NCBI GenBank assembly: GCA_036743375.1
Contig: DAINPP010000002.1
Span: 1-64,000, forward strand
Direction: 5' to 3'
Length of the DNA: 64,000 bases
Source: DAINPP01 sp036743375
Lineage (GTDB): Bacteria > Thermotogota > Thermotogae > MWEM01
Part shown: piece by piece, positions 19,706 to 28,702 of the stretch
Position numbering within the stretch: the stretch's first letter is position 1
Layout: every line of letters starts with the position of its first letter
Program-made: the position numbers and the translations under genes
Notes under the pieces: model-generated
Seen by the model: only the letters and a program-made list of their open reading frames with translations
What the model was told of the DNA's origin: nothing
Databases searched by the model: none

Positions 19706-21016
19706 ATGAAAAAGGTATTAGTCGTCATTCTTGTAACACTGATGTTTGTAACACTCGGTCTGTCAAAGACTAAAATTCAGTTCTGGCACGCGATGAGCGC
19801 AGAAAGAATACAGTTGATAGCTTCCATGGCTGAAGACTTCATGGCTCAGAATCCGGATATTGAAGTAGAAGTACAATACACGGGAAGCTATGTTGATACA
19901 CTTAACAAACTGATTGCCGCTATAAAGGCGGGGACCCCACCTAACGTTGTTCAAGTATATGAAATTGGTACAAGATCGATGATTGACGGGGAAATCGCAG
20001 TACCTATGCAGACAATGATAGATCAGGATCCAACGTTTGATCTCGCGGCCTTCATGCCACAGGTCCTCAACTACTATGTCGTAGATGGGAAACTTTATTC
20101 TATGCCATTCAATTCCTCAAACGCGATCCTTTTCTACAACAAGGACATGTTCGCAGCAGCCGGGCTTGATCCTGAGAATCCACCGACAACTTATGAAGAA
20201 CTGATTGCAGCGGCTAAAGCGCTTACAACAAAAGATGATAACGGAAACATCATCACATCCGGTATCACCTGGCCACTCCATTGCTGGTTCTTTGAACAGT
20301 ACCTCGCTCTTCAGGATGCCCCACTCGTAAACAATGATAACGGGAGAAACGCCACGGCTACAAAATCAGCCTTAAACAACGAAGCAGGGCTTAAATTTCT
20401 CAAACTCTGGAAGACACTTTCAGATAACGATTATATGATCAATACAAAGAAAGAAGACTGGTCGGCGGCAAGAAAACTATTCGTTTCACAGAAAGTCGGT
20501 ATGCTCATCACTTCGACATCTGATGTGACAGCACTCAATAACGATGGCAGAGAAAACGGTTTTGAAGTAGGGGCGGCTTTCCTTCCAACGCCAAAGGATT
20601 CCGCAAAAGGCGGCGTTGTCATCGGTGGCGGAAGCCTCTGGATGATCGATGGGAATCCGGAAGATGAACTCAACGCCACGTGGGAATTCGTCAAGTTCAT
20701 GGCACAGTCCGAACAGCAGATCAAATGGCACAAAGGTACAGGTTACTTCCCGGTAAGAAAGGATGCCGTTACAGACCTTCTCAATTCAGGTTATTACGGA
20801 GAAAATCCTGATCACATCGTTGCGTTAATGCAGCTTCTCTTCTCCAAACAGGATTACAACACGAATGGAGCCATCATGGGGGTCTTTCCGGAACTCAGAA
20901 ATACCTTTGAAGGGAATGTAGAAAAGATGATCGCAGGAGAATACACCCCGGAAGAAGTGCTTGAAGTAACAGACCGGCAGTTAAACGAGCTTCTCGAAGA
21001 ATACAATCAGTTTTAA
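19706..21016 (+). CDS. Sugar/glycerol-phosphate ABC importer, solute-binding protein (UgpB-like)
   Basis: 436-aa exported substrate-binding protein of the extracellular solute-binding family 1. Signal peptide residues 1-20, ending GLSKTK. Family features: KIQFWHAMSAERIQ at the mature N-terminus, EVEVQYTGSYVDTLNKL, and FNSSNAILFYNKDMFAAAGLDPE..PTTYEEL. The closest functional group is UgpB/maltose-type proteins binding glycerol-3-phosphate esters or oligosaccharides; the ligand is not determinable. It heads a three-gene operon with two permeases. A terminator hairpin lies between it and the first permease. It is very similar along its whole length to the protein at 61331-62644, so one operon is a duplicate of the other. 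Confidence 0.93.
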   Translation: MKKVLVVILVTLMFVTLGLSKTKIQFWHAMSAERIQLIASMAEDFMAQNPDIEVEVQYTGSYVDTLNKLIAAIKAGTPPNVVQVYEIGTRSMIDGEIAVPMQTMIDQDPTFDLAAFMPQVLNYYVVDGKLYSMPFNSSNAILFYNKDMFAAAGLDPENPPTTYEELIAAAKALTTKDDNGNIITSGITWPLHCWFFEQYLALQDAPLVNNDNGRNATATKSALNNEAGLKFLKLWKTLSDNDYMINTKKEDWSAARKLFVSQKVGMLITSTSDVTALNNDGRENGFEVGAAFLPTPKDSAKGGVVIGGGSLWMIDGNPEDELNATWEFVKFMAQSEQQIKWHKGTGYFPVRKDAVTDLLNSGYYGENPDHIVALMQLLFSKQDYNTNGAIMGVFPELRNTFEGNVEKMIAGEYTPEEVLEVTDRQLNELLEEYNQF

Positions 21017-21037
21017 TTCACAGTAGATGCACATATG

Positions 21038-21063
21038 GGGCGGCTTTCAGCCGTCCTTTATTT
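21038..21063 (+). terminator. Intra-operon terminator after binding-protein gene 1
   Basis: GGGCGGCT-TTC-AGCCGTCC with one G-U pair, followed by TTTATTTT. Partial termination here would raise binding protein over permease mRNA. Confidence 0.75.
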
Positions 21064-21078
21064 TCGGAGGTGTCTTCC

Positions 21079-21945
21079 TTGAAAAAAATCATACCCTATC
21101 TCTTACTGGTCCCTACTTTTCTGGTCATCATTCTCTTTATCTACATTCCTGCCATCAGCTCATTTAAAATGAGTTTTTTTCGTGAAAACAAATTTGGAAC
21201 GAAGACAATGTTTGTCGGACTCGATAATTTCGAAAAAATCTTTAAGAATCCCGAATATATTAACATCGCATTATTCACCTTATTCTATGTGGGGATAACG
21301 GTTACACTCACCATCCTCTTTTCATTTCTACTGGCTCTTCTGCTAAATAAAAATGTTCCGGGAACTTATCTTTACCGAGCCATGATCTTTATTCCCTATG
21401 CGATTTCTCCAGCCATCGCCGGTACTTTATGGTCTTTCCTGCTTGATCCGGTTGCAGGACAGGTCAATTATTTCTTCACCAGTGTCTTCGGTATTCAGGT
21501 GAAATGGCTGACAACACAGCCCTTTGCAACAATTTCCCTGCTGTTTGCCACTGTATGGAAAATGATGCCTTTTGATATCATCTTTTATCTCGCAGGGCTT
21601 CAAAGTATTTCAAATGATGTATTGGAATCGGCAACCATAGATGGCGCCTCTGCCATGACCAAGGTCTGGCGGATAAAGTTCCCGCTGGTTTCTCCCATCA
21701 CGTTTTATCTCGTCATTATGAATATAATCTCGGCAATGTTCAGTTCTTTCGCCATTATAGATGTCATGACAAGTGGGGGGCCAGCCACCTCTACCCATAC
21801 CATGATGTACAAAGTCTACATGGATGCCTTCAAGTACCAGAAAACGGGACTGGCTTCCGCACAGAGTTCTTTTATGTTTGTACTGATGGCAATCATCACC
21901 ATCATCTATTTCATCTTCGGCGAAAGAAAAGTCCATTATAGATAA
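21079..21945 (+). CDS. Sugar ABC importer permease (UgpA/MalF-like)
   Basis: 288-aa inner-membrane permease with six predicted membrane segments. I place the start at TTG (MKKIIPYLLLVPTF), 6 bases after GGAGGTG. A GTG three codons earlier overlaps that ribosome site and is unlikely. The paralogue at 62711 starts with TTG at the same position. The cytoplasmic coupling (EAA) loop reads ESATIDGASAMTKVWRIKFPLVSP. It pairs with the next gene as a heterodimer. There is no ATPase gene in either sugar operon, so a shared MsmK/UgpC-type ATPase elsewhere is expected. Confidence 0.92.
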   Translation: MKKIIPYLLLVPTFLVIILFIYIPAISSFKMSFFRENKFGTKTMFVGLDNFEKIFKNPEYINIALFTLFYVGITVTLTILFSFLLALLLNKNVPGTYLYRAMIFIPYAISPAIAGTLWSFLLDPVAGQVNYFFTSVFGIQVKWLTTQPFATISLLFATVWKMMPFDIIFYLAGLQSISNDVLESATIDGASAMTKVWRIKFPLVSPITFYLVIMNIISAMFSSFAIIDVMTSGGPATSTHTMMYKVYMDAFKYQKTGLASAQSSFMFVLMAIITIIYFIFGERKVHYR

Positions 21946-21957
21946 AGGGGAAAGAAT

Positions 21958-22797
21958 ATGAACAGAAAAAAGGCAAAAAAAATTGATACGATTCTCACTG
22001 AAATTGCGCTGATCATCATCTCGCTCATCATATTTGCCCCACTTTTACTGGCTTTAACGATAAGTCTTCAGACACCGGACAGTGTCTTTTCATACCCACC
22101 AAAACTGCTGCCAAACGGCTTTTATGTTCAGAACTTTATTGACGCCTTCAATTCTATCCCATTTGGTCGACTGCTTTTGAACAGTTCCATTATCGCTGTA
22201 GCCATCACACTTGGAAAGGTCTTCACGGGAATTCTGGCAGGTTATGCCTTCGCCAATTTCAAATTCTTCGGTAAAAATCTTTCATTTGCCTTTCTCTTCG
22301 CAACACTCTTTTTACCGGCAGAAACGATTATGATCGTTCCGCTCTTTAAAATCATGAAAGAATTTGGTTGGGTCAACACCTACTGGGCCTTATCCGTTCC
22401 GTTTATGGCAAGTGCGACCAATGCCTTCCTTTTCAGACAGCATTTTTCTACATTCCCCTCTGAACTCGAAGACGCAGCAAAAATTGACGGGGCGGGACCC
22501 ATGAAGTATTTTGTCAAAATCCTTCTTCCACTCTCAAAACCGATGATCGCAGGAGCGGTCATCATCAATTTCGTCTATGCCTGGAACATGTATCTCTGGC
22601 CAATGATAGTTTCTATGGATGATAAGATGAAAACCGTTCAGGTGGGGGTAAAAATGCTAATCGCAGGAGACGGCTCCAATAACTGGGGTGTTATCATGGC
22701 AGGTACTTTGATCGCCGTTCTTCCGACGATCATTGTCTTTCTGTCACTTCAGAATTTATTCGTAAAAAGCCTTGTCCGCTCTGGGGTTAAGGGATAA
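21958..22797 (+). CDS. Sugar ABC importer permease (UgpE/MalG-like)
   Basis: 279-aa membrane permease. Six membrane segments, starting with LTEIALIIISLIIFAPLLLALT. Family features: SLQTPDSVFSYPPKLLP after the first segment and coupling loop EDAAKIDGAGPMKYFVKILLPLSKP. It begins 12 bp after the previous gene with AAAGGGGAAAG upstream. It forms the transmembrane pore with the UgpA-like partner. The downstream hairpin (CATCCT..AGGATG at 22804-22829) is weak, so operon end control is unclear. Confidence 0.92.
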   Translation: MNRKKAKKIDTILTEIALIIISLIIFAPLLLALTISLQTPDSVFSYPPKLLPNGFYVQNFIDAFNSIPFGRLLLNSSIIAVAITLGKVFTGILAGYAFANFKFFGKNLSFAFLFATLFLPAETIMIVPLFKIMKEFGWVNTYWALSVPFMASATNAFLFRQHFSTFPSELEDAAKIDGAGPMKYFVKILLPLSKPMIAGAVIINFVYAWNMYLWPMIVSMDDKMKTVQVGVKMLIAGDGSNNWGVIMAGTLIAVLPTIIVFLSLQNLFVKSLVRSGVKG

Positions 22798-22903
22798 GTT
22801 CTTCATCCTGTTAAGACTAAAAAAGGATGGTTTAGGTGATCAGACTTTAAACAAACAGGGGATTGACCCAATGAGATTTTCGTACTATCACTAAATGTCA
22901 TTA

Positions 22904-22912
22904 TGTTATAAT
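22904..22912 (+). promoter_or_regulatory. Extended -10 of the second secreted hydrolase
   Basis: TGTTATAAT matches the extended -10 TGnTATAAT exactly, 29 bases before the ATG. The -35 region is weak. Confidence 0.6.
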
Positions 22913-22941
22913 AACTCATCTTAACAATTAGGAGTGGTAAT

Positions 22942-23793
22942 ATGAAGATCAAAAATTTATGCTGTGCTTTATTCCTAATCAGTGTTTTGTCATTGTCGGT
23001 GTTTTCAATGAGCGAAGAAGCATTGAACATCCCGGGTTATGACTATGACATTCCGGCTATACTGGCTTTACCGGATGGAAACACAGCGGTACCCGGAGTC
23101 GTTTTAATCCATGGTTTTGGAAGCGCGAAAGATGAAGTAGGCGATTTTTACAAAAGACTCGCTGCCAAGTTAGCTGAAAATGGAATCGCATCGGTCAGAT
23201 TTGATTTCCCAGGATCGGGAGACCACACGCTTGGTTTTGAAAAGACGGATGTAAATCTTCAGATCAGAGATACACAAATCGTCCTGGATTGGTTTATCAA
23301 CAACGATAGTATAGATGCCGATCAGGTCGGATTACTCGGCTTTTCACTTGGCGGCTATGTAGGTGCTTACGTTGCTGCCAACGATGACAGAGTAAAGGCT
23401 CTTGGACTCTGGTCAACCCCTGGAAATCTGGCAAATTGTGAAATGGAGTTATACAACGAATACTATCCTCAGACACTTGAAAATGACTATGTTGTAGCCG
23501 ATCTCGGATTCAGAACCATTAATCTCACAAAAGAGTATTTTGAAAGCCGATATTCAGTCAACGCACTCTTTGAAATTACAAAATACAAAAACCCTCTTCT
23601 CATCATAGCCGGAGAAGCCGATACAGAACAGGCTGATGCGGCAAGAGAATTCGCACACTTCACCGGAAGTTACGATACGAGAGTGGTTATTATCCCTGAA
23701 GGGGATCATATTTACCAGGTCCTTTCAGGAGATCTGACGATGTCTGAAAAGGTAATAGACATAACCGATAACTGGTTCAACGATCTTTTTTAA
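22942..23793 (+). CDS. Secreted alpha/beta-hydrolase, paralogue of the 765-1658 gene
   Basis: 283-aa exported serine hydrolase. Signal peptide residues 1-22 (NLCCALFLISVLSLSVFSMS). Motifs in order: oxyanion HGFGSAKDE, RFDFPGSGDH, nucleophile elbow GFSLGG, Asp in AGEADTEQ, catalytic His in PEGDHIY. Fold and triad match cinnamoyl-esterase-like enzymes. Directly behind the sugar importer but with its own extended -10 promoter, so probably a separate unit. It may release acyl or feruloyl groups from polysaccharides whose sugars the importer then takes up; that link is inference. A strong terminator follows. Confidence 0.87.
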   Translation: MKIKNLCCALFLISVLSLSVFSMSEEALNIPGYDYDIPAILALPDGNTAVPGVVLIHGFGSAKDEVGDFYKRLAAKLAENGIASVRFDFPGSGDHTLGFEKTDVNLQIRDTQIVLDWFINNDSIDADQVGLLGFSLGGYVGAYVAANDDRVKALGLWSTPGNLANCEMELYNEYYPQTLENDYVVADLGFRTINLTKEYFESRYSVNALFEITKYKNPLLIIAGEADTEQADAAREFAHFTGSYDTRVVIIPEGDHIYQVLSGDLTMSEKVIDITDNWFNDLF

Positions 23794-23810
23794 CCCTTAA
23801 ACTTATTAAA

Positions 23811-23845
23811 AAGCACAGGATATCATCTTTATCCTGTGCTTTTTT
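23811..23845 (+). terminator. Intrinsic terminator after hydrolase
   Basis: AAGCACAGGATA and TATCCTGTGCTT form a 12-bp stem, followed by a T-run. The 238 bp from here to the chemoreceptor gene hold no gene that I can support. Confidence 0.9.
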
Positions 23846-24083
23846 CTTCCGGGATTCCTAACAGTAACAAGCTGATTAGACGGGTTGATTATTTCAACTT
23901 TACTTTTCTACTTATTTCACTTAGCCCCTCAACACTTAAATCAGAATTCTTCTATTTAATTTTTTTTCCTGATACCAAACAATATTTCAGAGAGACCAAC
24001 AAGGCAAAAGCACCTGCTCGAATGGCCATTATTTTCCTTGTCGATGCAGTGCCATTACCCTGTCGCTTATATAAAAACTATAA

Positions 24084-26078
24084 TTACAACTTGAATTGTT
24101 CTATCAGTTGTTCCAATTGTCCGGCCAGCGTACTGAGTTCACCCGCTGTCAGATTCATCTTTTCAGATGATTCAAGAGTCGTTTTAATATTCAAGGAGAT
24201 ATCCCGCATTTGTTCGGATACCTCTATCATTGATTTGGCCGAGGTGTCCATGGCGGATGCCATTTCTTCGGACGAAGCACTCTGTTCCTGAGCGGCTCCC
24301 ATCAACAGTTCTACCTTTGAGCTGACAGACCCCATGGAACGTGTGATCTTGTTGAAATCCTCTACAAGCAGAGAGGATCCCTTGTGAACTTCTTCGAAGA
24401 GTAAATCGGTCTTTTTGACAGCTTCATTGGCATTATCCGATTTTTCGTTAATCTCGTTGAGAATGGTGGCAATATTTTGAGAGGCAATCTTGCTATCTTC
24501 TGCCAGTTTTCGGATTTCATCGGCAACTACGGAGAAACCCTTTCCCGCTTCTCCTGCCCTTGCGGCTTCTATTGCGGCATTTAGCGCCAGAAGATTGGTT
24601 TGTTCGGCAATAGAGGCTATGGTATTCACTATTTGCTGAACATTTTTGGCCTTTTCGGCAACCTCGGTCACAAGCTGTGTGGCCAGGGCATTCTGTTTAC
24701 CAACGGTATCCATCTTTATTTCCTGTGTATCAAGAACCGATTGACCATTTTTAACGGCCTTTTCAGTCTGACTGATCTCGTTAGCGAGATCACCCGAATT
24801 GATAGAGACATCCTGAGCACTGGCGGCCACTTCCTGTATCCCCGACGATACTTCCTCAATAGAAGCGGAAGTATTCTGAACGTTGGCATCAACGGTCTCG
24901 GCTCGTGCAAATAACTGTTCGGCAACAGAATTTTCCTGTTGAGCCATGTTGGAAAGTTCCTGAGCAGAAGTGTTTACATTATCAGTCGAATTGTGTATCA
25001 GGAACATGGCATCATGCATCTTCTTCGCCATTTTGTTAAGCGAGACAGCCATCCGGCCGATTTCGTCGTGAGACTTGACATCGAATACCACGGTCAGGTC
25101 TCCCTCACCAAACTGTTCTACTTCTCTCGATAGCTTTTCAACTGGTTTTGATATATTTCGTCCTATCATCAGGGACAAGATGACGATCACAACAATAATC
25201 GCAAGTACGATAGAGAGGATGAACATGAGCATTTTGGTCGAGGCCTCGTACATGGAATCAAAAGAGATCACGATACCAATCGACCAGTTTGGCGTATTAG
25301 GAATCGGCGTGTAGATGATCAGTTCCTTCTCACCATCAGGCATTTTACCAAGCTCGATACCGCTCTTTCCGGCGATCATGTTGTTACCGATCTTTGCCGT
25401 TCCCTCGTAACCGGCTTTCTCCCAATCGAACATCGTGGTGTTCATCATAAGCTTCTTATCCGGATGGGCAATGATCAGACCGGTTCCATCGACGAGAAAA
25501 CTATAACTGCCTTCACCAAGATTAACGGCTGTAATAATCTCCGAAAGGGTGTCAAGTACGATGGTCCCGCACATAACACCCTTTGCCGTTCCCTCATTAT
25601 CCTTAATCGCTACCGCCAAAACCACGATAGGTTTATTCGAAAAAGTCGAAACGACGGGATTCGAGATCACATAATCGGCTCCCGACATGATCTCCCTGAA
25701 ATAATCCCTTTGCGAAATATCGTAAACCTCTCCGTCCGCCGTCTCATAATGCCCGTTTTTATCGGCGACAAAAAGCGTCTCAAATATTTCTCCAATACTT
25801 TCCCTCTTTTTTTCGAGGGCTTCGGAGATCAGATCAAACTTGAGGGACTGTATCTTGCTGGTATCCGCCATCAACTGAACCTCGAGGAGGTTCTTGGAGA
25901 CCCACTCACCTATCTGTCCGGCACGCCCCTCCAGAATTTCACTGGAATAGGCATCAACCATCGTCTTTACCGTATCGTTTATCCCAAGGTAGACGAATAA
26001 CGTTAAAAAAAGCAACCCCAAAACGGAAATTGAGGCAAACCATAAGACGATTTTCGTCTTAACACTTCTGATCTTCAT
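24084..26078 (-). CDS. Methyl-accepting chemotaxis protein (dCache sensor)
   Basis: 664-aa membrane chemoreceptor. Membrane segment 1 at about residues 9-31; extracytoplasmic dCache-type ligand domain at 38-275 (DISQRDYFREIMSGADYVISNPVVS and VDGTGLIIAHPDKKLMMNTT are typical); membrane segment 2 at about 283-308; HAMP at 305-360; signalling coiled coil with the conserved tip EQTNLLALNAAIEAARAGEAGKG near 490-515. It should bind a small extracellular ligand and control CheA, implying motility or alternative chemosensory output. No che genes are in the window. The ATG has GGGAGAAGTG upstream. Confidence 0.93.
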   Translation of the reverse strand: MKIRSVKTKIVLWFASISVLGLLFLTLFVYLGINDTVKTMVDAYSSEILEGRAGQIGEWVSKNLLEVQLMADTSKIQSLKFDLISEALEKKRESIGEIFETLFVADKNGHYETADGEVYDISQRDYFREIMSGADYVISNPVVSTFSNKPIVVLAVAIKDNEGTAKGVMCGTIVLDTLSEIITAVNLGEGSYSFLVDGTGLIIAHPDKKLMMNTTMFDWEKAGYEGTAKIGNNMIAGKSGIELGKMPDGEKELIIYTPIPNTPNWSIGIVISFDSMYEASTKMLMFILSIVLAIIVVIVILSLMIGRNISKPVEKLSREVEQFGEGDLTVVFDVKSHDEIGRMAVSLNKMAKKMHDAMFLIHNSTDNVNTSAQELSNMAQQENSVAEQLFARAETVDANVQNTSASIEEVSSGIQEVAASAQDVSINSGDLANEISQTEKAVKNGQSVLDTQEIKMDTVGKQNALATQLVTEVAEKAKNVQQIVNTIASIAEQTNLLALNAAIEAARAGEAGKGFSVVADEIRKLAEDSKIASQNIATILNEINEKSDNANEAVKKTDLLFEEVHKGSSLLVEDFNKITRSMGSVSSKVELLMGAAQEQSASSEEMASAMDTSAKSMIEVSEQMRDISLNIKTTLESSEKMNLTAGELSTLAGQLEQLIEQFKL

Positions 26079-26562
26079 AACTCTATCACTTCTCCCACGT
26101 AATTAAAATTTACCGTACAGATGTTATCACTTTTCGTTAAACTTATATGTGTGTTCTATGAATATATATATTCTGTATCCTGTTTCATACATCAATTTTA
26201 TTGTTTTTTTAACATTTTCACAATTCCCTCGAAAAAACCAAAAACATAAAACAACACAAAAAGATAAAAATACTATTTAAAACAAGCAGCTTAATTAAGC
26301 AAGAAGGGTTCAACACGTATTTTTATCGTTTGTATTCTGTTTTTCAGAAATAGTTAATCCATGTTCTCAACATAATCTCAAATAGATCTCTTCTCAATCC
26401 TTCACAATTCATCTCTTATATTTAATGTTTTACCATCTTTATAATCTCTATTGTGTTATCCTTTCCGGCTTTTTAAAAGGTAATCTTATTCTAATAAAAT
26501 TTAAAGTTAATCAATATTTTTGCTGTATAATCATGTTACTGACAATTTTGAGGAGGGATAGT
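26079..26562. other. 484-bp A/T-rich intergenic region between divergent genes
   Basis: I see no RNA gene or supported short ORF here. It must carry the promoters of both the chemoreceptor (leftward) and the nucleotidase. For the nucleotidase a TATAAT lies at 26526-26531 with TTAAAG 19 bases further upstream. Confidence 0.5.
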
Positions 26563-28602
26563 ATGAAAAGATCTTTTGTTTTTTTATTTGTACTGATATC
26601 CATACTTTTTACGGCATCTATATTCGGTGTAGACTGTAAATTTAACGATATCAGTGACTCTGCGTACAAATATGCCATTGAAGGACTATTTGAAAAAGGG
26701 ATACTCGAAAATGATTACGATTTTTATCCGGAGGCTCAGCTTGAAAAAGGAGATGCGGCCAAATGGCTCGTCAAGGCCTTTGATCTCGCCGAAATCTCAC
26801 CGATGTACATTGAAGAACCCGTTGAAAAGAAATATGAATACTCAAATGGCCTTGGTGTTATCGATGAGAGCTTTACCGTTCCCACCTTCAACGATACAAA
26901 GGGGAATAAAAATGAAGTCTACATCGAAGGACTCGCTTCTTCAAGGGTTTTACCACAGACCGAAAGCTTCTCACCGGAAGCGGGCATCAGCGGGGAAGCC
27001 TTCTCCGAAATCATAGGGAAGATCATCTTCGGTTACGAGAAGGAAACAACCACAGAAGCTTTAAAGGAAAAATTAACCGCCTATCCGGTGGAACTGATCG
27101 ATAGCACAGCTACCCTCACAAGGGAACAGGCGGCAGCAATTCTCTTCAGTATCGTCGGGGATTCAAGATTTAAAACGGTTACCACACTCACCACCGCAGA
27201 TATTCACGGACATATAGCCCCATATAAACCAAGTGGCGCAAATTATCCCATCGGCGGGATGGCAAAGATGGTGGAATATGTCAAGAATATGCGGGCAAGG
27301 CAGGATAACCTGCTCATGCTGGATATAGGAGATGCTCCGTATAACACAAACGTCGCCAATCTTTTTGAAGGCGAACCGGTTATGCAGCTCATGAATCTCA
27401 TGGGATACAATGCGATGGCTATAGGAAATCACGATTTTGATTTTCCGTTTGACGTGATGGAAAGGAATTCCAAACTGGCAAATTTCCCATTCGTTTCTGC
27501 CAACACCTTCCATAACGAGGCCTATCCGGAATTTCTCATCCCTTATGTTCTCGAAGAAATAGACGGCATCACATTTGCCATCATCGGACTCACGGACGAC
27601 AGCAGTGCCTGGTATACACATCCGAAAAATGTTGAAGGGATTACCTTCATGGATCATTTTGAAGCGGCGGAAAAGTATGTCGGTGAGGTAAGGGACATCG
27701 CCGATGTCGTCATCGGTTTGGTTCACTGTCATGGGGATAACAGCAGTATAGCGCGTCAGGTAGAAGGATTCGATTTTGTCCTCGGTGGCGGAAATGATAT
27801 TGTTGCATTCCCGAAGAAGACCGGCAACAGCTATCTGGTTTCAACCGGAAAACATGCAGAAATGATGGGACAACTCAACATGAATTTCTGGAACGATGAA
27901 CTCATCGGTTTCAATTTCACCAACGTGTTCATGTCGGATAATCTTCCAGAAGATCCGTTTGCAAAAATACTTGTTGATAAATACATCTCCGCTATGGATG
28001 GAAAGCTCTACGAAGTTGTCGGTAAGACTTCCGTTGATCTTGATGGTGAAAGGTCAACTGTCCGACTCAAAGAATCAAATTTGGCAAACAGTATCGCAGA
28101 CAGTCTGATTGATCTTACCGGAGCTGACGTGGCAGTTCAGAACGGCGGGGGTGTCAGGGCAAGTATAGCGGCGGGAGATATTTCCATCAAGGATATCTAC
28201 ACCGTACTGCCTTTTGATAACACGGTCGTCGTAGTGGAAGCAACGGGAAAAACGATCTGGGAAACGCTCGAACACGGTGTCTCCTGGTATCCCGGGGCAG
28301 CTGGTGGATTCCTTCAGGTCGCTGGGATGTCTTACACATTCGATGCTTCAAAAGAAGCAGGCAGCAGGGTAACTTCCGTTCTCGTCAACGGAGAACCGAT
28401 AGATCTCGAAAAGACATACAAACTCGCAGCCAACGATTTTCTCACAGGTGGCGGGGATATGTACACCATGCTGGTCCCCTGCAAGGAAATCCTCAGAACA
28501 AAACATTTCCTGAGAGATGCCTTCAAAGAATACGTGGAAGAAATGGGAATCATCGCCCCTGAACTGGAAGGAAGAATCACCATCATCAACGCAGCGGAAT
28601 AA
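26563..28602 (+). CDS. SLH-domain 5'-nucleotidase / 2',3'-cyclic phosphodiesterase
   Basis: 679-aa exported protein. The start is the ATG after AGGAGGGA; the frame reaches further upstream without a ribosome site. Signal peptide (MKRSFVFLFVLISILFTASIFG), then S-layer-homology repeats: FNDISDSAYKYAIEGLFEKGI..F.P....GDAAKWLVKAF, a second around FNDTKGNKNEVYIEGL, and a third partial (TLTREQAAAILFSIVG). These usually tie proteins to peptidoglycan-linked polymers. From about residue 205 comes the metallophosphatase: DIHGH, DIGDAP, GNHDFDF, GLVHCHGD. The usual GGHxH/GGHSQ metal motif is replaced by GGGND, so a metal ligand is missing. The C-terminal nucleoside domain is intact (QNGGGVRAS; LPFDNTVVVVEATG). 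Role: nucleotide scavenging at the cell surface, if active. Confidence 0.9.
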   Translation: MKRSFVFLFVLISILFTASIFGVDCKFNDISDSAYKYAIEGLFEKGILENDYDFYPEAQLEKGDAAKWLVKAFDLAEISPMYIEEPVEKKYEYSNGLGVIDESFTVPTFNDTKGNKNEVYIEGLASSRVLPQTESFSPEAGISGEAFSEIIGKIIFGYEKETTTEALKEKLTAYPVELIDSTATLTREQAAAILFSIVGDSRFKTVTTLTTADIHGHIAPYKPSGANYPIGGMAKMVEYVKNMRARQDNLLMLDIGDAPYNTNVANLFEGEPVMQLMNLMGYNAMAIGNHDFDFPFDVMERNSKLANFPFVSANTFHNEAYPEFLIPYVLEEIDGITFAIIGLTDDSSAWYTHPKNVEGITFMDHFEAAEKYVGEVRDIADVVIGLVHCHGDNSSIARQVEGFDFVLGGGNDIVAFPKKTGNSYLVSTGKHAEMMGQLNMNFWNDELIGFNFTNVFMSDNLPEDPFAKILVDKYISAMDGKLYEVVGKTSVDLDGERSTVRLKESNLANSIADSLIDLTGADVAVQNGGGVRASIAAGDISIKDIYTVLPFDNTVVVVEATGKTIWETLEHGVSWYPGAAGGFLQVAGMSYTFDASKEAGSRVTSVLVNGEPIDLEKTYKLAANDFLTGGGDMYTMLVPCKEILRTKHFLRDAFKEYVEEMGIIAPELEGRITIINAAE

Positions 28603-28651
28603 GTTCTTCGGGAACCTGATTTCAACAACCGGAACTATTTGGTTATAAACA

Positions 28652-28688
28652 CGAAGGGGATTGTCATACTAAATGACAATCCCCTTCG
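28652..28688. terminator. Perfect 16-bp hairpin between convergent genes
   Basis: CGAAGGGGATTGTCAT and its exact complement enclose loop ACTAA. It lies between the convergent nucleotidase and glycerol dehydrogenase genes. There is no proper T-run on either side, so it may be a barrier or RNA-stabilising hairpin instead of a classic terminator. Confidence 0.6.
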
Positions 28689-28702
28689 TTCATCTGTATA
28701 AT

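Noticed and set aside
22804..22829. Terminator at the end of sugar importer 1
   Set aside because: Stem CATCCT/AGGATG is only 6 bp with a 14-base loop and no T-run, too weak to annotate.
23846..24083. Small minus-strand frame starting MAIRAGAFALL
   Set aside because: Only 25 codons, weak ribosome site, no promoter or terminator of its own.
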